Positions 14,237-17,016 of a stretch of 17,016 bases of DNA are shown here, one piece after another. Source of the stretch: an uncultured Oscillospiraceae bacterium (GTDB lineage: Bacteria > Bacillota > Clostridia > Oscillospirales > Oscillospiraceae). Under the pieces are notes generated by a model. The model was given only the letters and a program-made list of their open reading frames with translations. It was not told where the DNA came from and did not search any database. The position numbers and the translations under genes are program-made. The stretch is taken from contig CAJUNA010000018.1 of the NCBI GenBank assembly GCA_910587645.1, positions 1 to 17,016 on the forward strand, read 5' to 3'. Each line of letters starts with the position of its first letter. Position 1 is the stretch's first letter.

Positions 14237-14689
14237 ATGATCTATGCCAAGAACAAAGACGCGCTGTCCTACCTGGGCATCCATCCAAACCTGGACATGG
14301 CGCTCAAGCACATCACGGAGGAATACCTCCCCACCATCGGCTATGACCGGGTGGAGCTGAAGGGCAGCGATGTATACGCCACCCGTTTCACCTATGAGAC
14401 GGTTCCCGCAGAGGAGAGCTTCTTTGAAGCCCACAAAAACTATTTAGATATCCATATCATGCTGGACGGCTCCGAGCGGGTAGAGGTCGCCCCGCCGGAG
14501 AAGCTGGCGGAGTTCGACCGGGTGGAGGCGAACGACTTTTACGCCTACCGGGGAGAAGGGGACTATAAGCTGATCCTGTCTCCCGGCGATTTCCTGGTAG
14601 TGTTCCCCGGGGACGCCCACAGGATTAAGATGCAGGTAGACGGGCCGAAAACCGTCACCAAAGCCGTTTTCAAAATCCGTATCCATTAA
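14237..14689 (+). CDS. YhcH/YjgK/YiaL family protein, probable sialic acid mutarotase (NanQ-like)
   Basis: A 150-residue cupin-like cytoplasmic protein of the YhcH/YjgK/YiaL family. Visible signatures are EAHKNYLDIHIMLDGSE (64-80, with the metal-ligand histidines H66 and H73) and VFPGDAHRI (122-130, with H128). Full family length. The E. coli member YhcH (NanQ) speeds interconversion of sialic acid anomers, giving NanA the open-chain or alpha form it needs. The start at 14237 is 4 bases after the second permease stop and the ribosome site lies within that gene's end (GTGAAGGGGTAA). Its place directly between the transporter and nanA supports the sialic acid role. Other family members act in different sugar pathways, so the mutarotase function is inferred. 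Confidence 0.88.
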   Translation: MIYAKNKDALSYLGIHPNLDMALKHITEEYLPTIGYDRVELKGSDVYATRFTYETVPAEESFFEAHKNYLDIHIMLDGSERVEVAPPEKLAEFDRVEANDFYAYRGEGDYKLILSPGDFLVVFPGDAHRIKMQVDGPKTVTKAVFKIRIH

Positions 14690-14712
14690 AACAGCAAGGA
14701 GAGTGCGTTAAA

Positions 14713-15621
14713 ATGAAAGACATTGCCAAATATCAGGGTATTTTCCCCGCGTTTTATGCCTGCTACGACAAGGATGGCCATATCAGCCCCGAAGCCACCC
14801 GCGCCCTGGCCAAGCATCTGCTGGATAAGGGCGTCAAGGGCTTGTATGTAGGCGGGTCCTCCGGCGAGTGCATCTATCAGAGCATGGCTGAGCGGAAGCT
14901 GACCCTGGAAAACGTTATGGCTGAGGTGGGCGGCAAAATGACCATCATCGCCCACGTAGCCTGCAACAACACCGCCGACAGCCGCGAGCTGGCCGCCCAT
15001 GCCGAGAGCCTGAAGGTAGACGCTGTGGCGGCGATCCCGCCCATTTACTTCCACCTGCCCCCTGCCGCTATTGCCAAGTACTGGAACGACATTTCCGACG
15101 CGGCCCCCAACACCGACTTTATCATCTATAACATCCCCCAGCTTGCCGGTGTATCCCTGACGGTGCCGCTGCTACAGGAAATGCTGAAGAACCCCCGCGT
15201 CATCGGCGTCAAGAACTCCTCCATGCCCGTCCAGGACATCCAATTGTGGCATGACGAAGGTGCGCTGGTGTTCAACGGGCCTGATGAGCAGCTTCTCTCC
15301 GGCCTTGCCGCCGGGGCGGATGGCGGCATCGGCGGCACCTATGCCGCCATGCCGGAACTGTATTTGAAGGTGTTCGACTGCTTCCAGAAGGGCGACATGG
15401 CCCTGGGCCGCGAGGTGCAGAACGAGTGCTGCCGGATTATCTATAAAATGTGCTCCACTACCGGAAACATGTACGCGGTTATCAAAGAAATTCTCCGCCG
15501 TACCGGCGGCCCGGATGTGGGAAGTGTCCGCGCGCCCCTGGCCCCGCTGGTAGAAGGTGACTATGCCATTATTGACGCCTGCGTGGAGATGATCAAGGCC
15601 GCTGTGGCAAAATATTGCTGA
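14713..15621 (+). CDS. nanA: N-acetylneuraminate lyase
   Basis: A 302-residue class I aldolase of the NanA/DapA family that cleaves N-acetylneuraminate into N-acetylmannosamine and pyruvate. Key parts are LYVGGSSGE (44-52, the carboxylate-binding motif, with Ser-Ser in place of the usual Ser-Thr), IIYNIPQLAGV (137-147, catalytic Y139), VIGVKNSS (163-170, Schiff-base K167) and NGPDEQLLSGLAAGADGGIG (188-207). The last motif and YNIP favour sialic acid lyase over dihydrodipicolinate synthase. AAGGAG lies 11 bases before the ATG. It is the last gene of the transport operon. No strong terminator is seen in the 37 bases between its stop and the rplJ promoter, so some read-through into rplJL is possible. 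Confidence 0.9.
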   Translation: MKDIAKYQGIFPAFYACYDKDGHISPEATRALAKHLLDKGVKGLYVGGSSGECIYQSMAERKLTLENVMAEVGGKMTIIAHVACNNTADSRELAAHAESLKVDAVAAIPPIYFHLPPAAIAKYWNDISDAAPNTDFIIYNIPQLAGVSLTVPLLQEMLKNPRVIGVKNSSMPVQDIQLWHDEGALVFNGPDEQLLSGLAAGADGGIGGTYAAMPELYLKVFDCFQKGDMALGREVQNECCRIIYKMCSTTGNMYAVIKEILRRTGGPDVGSVRAPLAPLVEGDYAIIDACVEMIKAAVAKYC

Positions 15622-15658
15622 GCATAGGGGTTTTTCCGGAAAAATGGTCAATTACCCC

Positions 15659-15687
15659 TTGACAAAGGCAGGAAGACAGGCTATAAT
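15659..15687 (+). promoter_or_regulatory. Full-consensus promoter of rplJ-rplL
   Basis: The -35 box is TTGACA (15659-15664) and the -10 box is TATAAT (15682-15687), both exact consensus, with an exact 17-bp spacer. Expected start is near 15694 or slightly earlier, directly at the L10 leader. Such strength fits a ribosomal protein operon. Confidence 0.85.
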
Positions 15688-15690
15688 AAT

Positions 15691-15799
15691 CCTCGCGTTC
15701 CAAAGACAGCAGGTGGGCTTACCCATAAACCCTGCCGAGGATTGCCGATCTGTATGATTAGCACGGTCCTTGCGTCTTAATGGCGCAAGGATCGTTTTT
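15691..15799 (+). ncRNA. Ribosomal protein L10 leader with attenuator
   Basis: The segment contains the L10-leader core AAAGACAGCAGGTG and CCTGCCGAGG. GCAGG pairs with CCTGC, CCTCG (15691-15695) pairs with CGAGG (15736-15740), and GTGGG/CCCAT form the inner arm. It is followed by a terminator hairpin: CGGTCCTTGCG (15764-15774) and CGCAAGGATCG (15784-15794, one G-T pair) with TTTTT after it. The L10 or L10-L12 complex is known to bind such leaders and shut down rplJL when in excess. Coordinates start near the expected transcript 5' end and stop at the T run. Confidence 0.85.
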
Positions 15800-15912
15800 C
15801 CTTTTTTTTGAACGCGTACTGCCTGCATTGCGCAGGTAGCTAAATTCCGCAGGACCATCCAATGTGTCTCTGCGGAACCTACCCCGCGAATCTAATGGAG
15901 GTGAAAACAAGA

Positions 15913-16443
15913 ATGCCTAACGCAAAGGTTCTCAGCGAGAAGCAGGCTGTGGTGGCCGATCTGACCAACAAGCTGCAAAACGCCGCCGCCGGTGTGCTGG
16001 TGGACTACAAGGGCATCACTGTGGCCGAGGACACCGCTCTGCGCGCCGAACTGCGCAAGAACAACGTTGAGTACGCTGTGGTGAAGAATACCCTGCTCCA
16101 GTTTGCCGTCAACAACTGCGGCATGAACGACCTGGACAGTCTGCTCAACGGCGCAACCGCCCTGGCTATCTGCCACGATGATCCTGTGGCTCCCGCCCGC
16201 GTGGTCAACGACTTCGCCAAGAAGATTGACGGCCATTTTGAAATCAAGGGCGGTTTTATGGACGGCAAGCCCATGCCCCTCAACGAGGTTCTGGCCCTGG
16301 CCGCCATTCCCCCGCTGCCCGTCTTACAGGCGCAGGTTCTGGGTACGATGCTGGCTCCCATTTCTGGCCTTGCCTGCGTACTCAAGCAGATTGCCGAGAA
16401 GCAGGGCGCGCCTGCCGGGGAGGAAGCTCCCGCCGCCGAGTAA
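15913..16443 (+). CDS. rplJ: 50S ribosomal protein L10
   Basis: A 176-residue stalk-base protein that binds 23S rRNA and carries the L7/L12 dimers. It has the L10 opening (MPNAKVLSEKQAVV), the conserved GVLVDYKGITVAEDTALRAE and YAVVKNTLLQFA stretches, and a helical C-terminus (VLKQIAEKQ) that would bind L7/L12. The ATG at 15913 was chosen because GGAGGTG lies 9 bases upstream; an in-frame ATG at 15862 would add 17 unlike residues. It is regulated by the L10 leader upstream. rplK and rplA, usually immediately before rplJ, are not here; nanA is. Confidence 0.97.
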   Translation: MPNAKVLSEKQAVVADLTNKLQNAAAGVLVDYKGITVAEDTALRAELRKNNVEYAVVKNTLLQFAVNNCGMNDLDSLLNGATALAICHDDPVAPARVVNDFAKKIDGHFEIKGGFMDGKPMPLNEVLALAAIPPLPVLQAQVLGTMLAPISGLACVLKQIAEKQGAPAGEEAPAAE

Positions 16444-16499
16444 GCGCCCCACTGCACACAACACATTTTTATTAAAAAATTATTAGGAGGTACCTATCA

Positions 16500-16874
16500 A
16501 TGGCTAGCGAGAAAGTTAACGCTATGATCGAAGAAGTAAAGGCTCTGACTGTTCTGGAGCTGAGTGAACTGGTTCACGCTCTGGAGGAAGAGTTTGGCGT
16601 ATCCGCCGCCGCTATGGCTGCTCCCGCCGCTGGCGCTGCCGCTCCCGCCGCTGAGGAGAAGACTGAGTTTGACGTGGTTCTGGCCGGCTTCGATGCCGCT
16701 GCCAAGATCAAGGTCATCAAGGTTGTCCGTGAGATCACCGGCCTGGGTCTGGCTGAGGCGAAAGCCGTTGTCGAAGGCACGCCCAAGGCCCTGAAGGAAG
16801 GCCTGGGCAAGGATGAGGCCGAAGAGATGAAGAAAAAGATCGAAGAGGCCGGCGGCAAGGTAGAGCTGAAGTAA
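16500..16874 (+). CDS. rplL: 50S ribosomal protein L7/L12
   Basis: A 124-residue stalk protein that recruits translation factors. The N-terminal dimerisation helices (about 1-32), the Ala/Pro-rich hinge (about 36-52) and the C-terminal factor-binding domain starting EKTEFDVVL and including KIKVIKVVREITGLGLAEAK (69-88) are all intact. AGGAGGT lies upstream of the ATG, 56 bases after rplJ. A terminator follows about 70 bases downstream, so the transcript appears to end before any rpoB gene. Confidence 0.98.
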   Translation: MASEKVNAMIEEVKALTVLELSELVHALEEEFGVSAAAMAAPAAGAAAPAAEEKTEFDVVLAGFDAAAKIKVIKVVREITGLGLAEAKAVVEGTPKALKEGLGKDEAEEMKKKIEEAGGKVELK

Positions 16875-16942
16875 GCGGTATCTGCTTGATAACGTCTGAT
16901 TTAAGACGCGCATAAAATCTCTCGAATAATGACACCCTGAGA

Positions 16943-16976
16943 AGGGCTCGTAGCAAATCGCTGCGGGCCCTTTTTT
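16943..16976 (+). terminator. Rho-independent terminator after rplL
   Basis: A 12-bp stem, AGGGCTCGTAGC (16943-16954) with GCTGCGGGCCCT (16960-16971, two G-T pairs), has an AAATC loop and is followed by six T (16971-16976). It closes the rplJ-rplL transcript. The remaining 40 bases to the window end show nothing recognisable. Confidence 0.88.
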
Positions 16977-17016
16977 GCACCCATTTTTCCACCCCTACGT
17001 CCCCCGATTTTCTACC

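Noticed and set aside
12943..14238. A 431-codon open frame on the minus strand opposite both permease genes.
   Set aside because: It spans the boundary of two well-supported permease genes, is His/Gln/Gly-rich without domains, and has no start signals.
14713..15621. Dihydrodipicolinate synthase (dapA) as the identity of the lyase gene.
   Set aside because: The GGSSGE, YNIPQLAGV and AGADGGIGGTY motifs and the neighbouring YhcH, transporter and epimerase genes fit sialic acid lyase better.
15631..15658. A terminator after nanA formed by TTTTTCCGGAAAAA and a flanking GGGGT/ACCCC pair.
   Set aside because: The palindrome has no loop, the outer stem is only 5 bp, and no T run follows before the rplJ promoter.

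Overview
The window reads as a chromosomal segment from a GC-rich Firmicute, most likely a gut Clostridia member of the Oscillospiraceae/Flavonifractor type. This inference rests on strong AGGAGG-type ribosome sites, Gram-positive lipoproteins with a lipobox, a Firmicutes-style L10 leader, a fused CitX-CitG protein, a YesL (DUF624) protein, CUT1 sugar permeases, and an nnrD-lipoprotein-alr block that recalls the acpS-ydcC-alr region of Bacillus. No rRNA, tRNA, insertion sequence, phage gene or CRISPR array was seen.

Layout. Everything left of about 8.4 kb is on the minus strand and everything right of about 8.5 kb is on the plus strand. (1) 42-2692, minus: a two-gene citrate lyase maturation operon (citXG, citC) with its own promoter and terminator but no citrate lyase subunit genes. 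(2) 2712-5589, minus: nnrD (NAD(P)HX repair), a putative LolA-fold lipoprotein and alr (alanine racemase). (3) 5632-8381, minus: an unusual ROK-family sugar kinase-like protein, an SGNH/GDSL esterase and a YesL-type membrane protein. (4) 8628-10727, plus and divergent from (3): N-acylglucosamine 2-epimerase and an RpiR/MurR-type regulator. (5) 10789-15621, plus: a solute-binding lipoprotein, two ABC permeases, a YhcH/NanQ-type sialic acid mutarotase and N-acetylneuraminate lyase (nanA). (6) 15659-16976, plus: a consensus promoter, L10 leader with attenuator, rplJ, rplL and a terminator.

Blocks 3-5 form one coherent locus for scavenging sialic acid. The binding protein and permeases would import free sialic acid using an ATPase encoded elsewhere. 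The YhcH protein would supply the right anomer. NanA would split Neu5Ac into ManNAc and pyruvate, and the AGE epimerase would convert ManNAc to GlcNAc. The ROK protein is the candidate kinase, and the SGNH hydrolase may remove O-acetyl groups. This resembles the Bacteroides-type epimerase-then-kinase route; no NanE-type ManNAc-6-phosphate epimerase and no sialidase are present here. A shared inverted repeat, TTGAAA-N5/6-TTTCAA, lies at both regulated promoter regions and is the probable operator of the RpiR protein.

The most notable observations are this inferred mini-regulon, the ROK protein with an extra N-terminal domain and no recognisable zinc motif, the orphan citrate lyase maturation pair, and the placement of rplJL directly behind a catabolic operon rather than behind rplKA.
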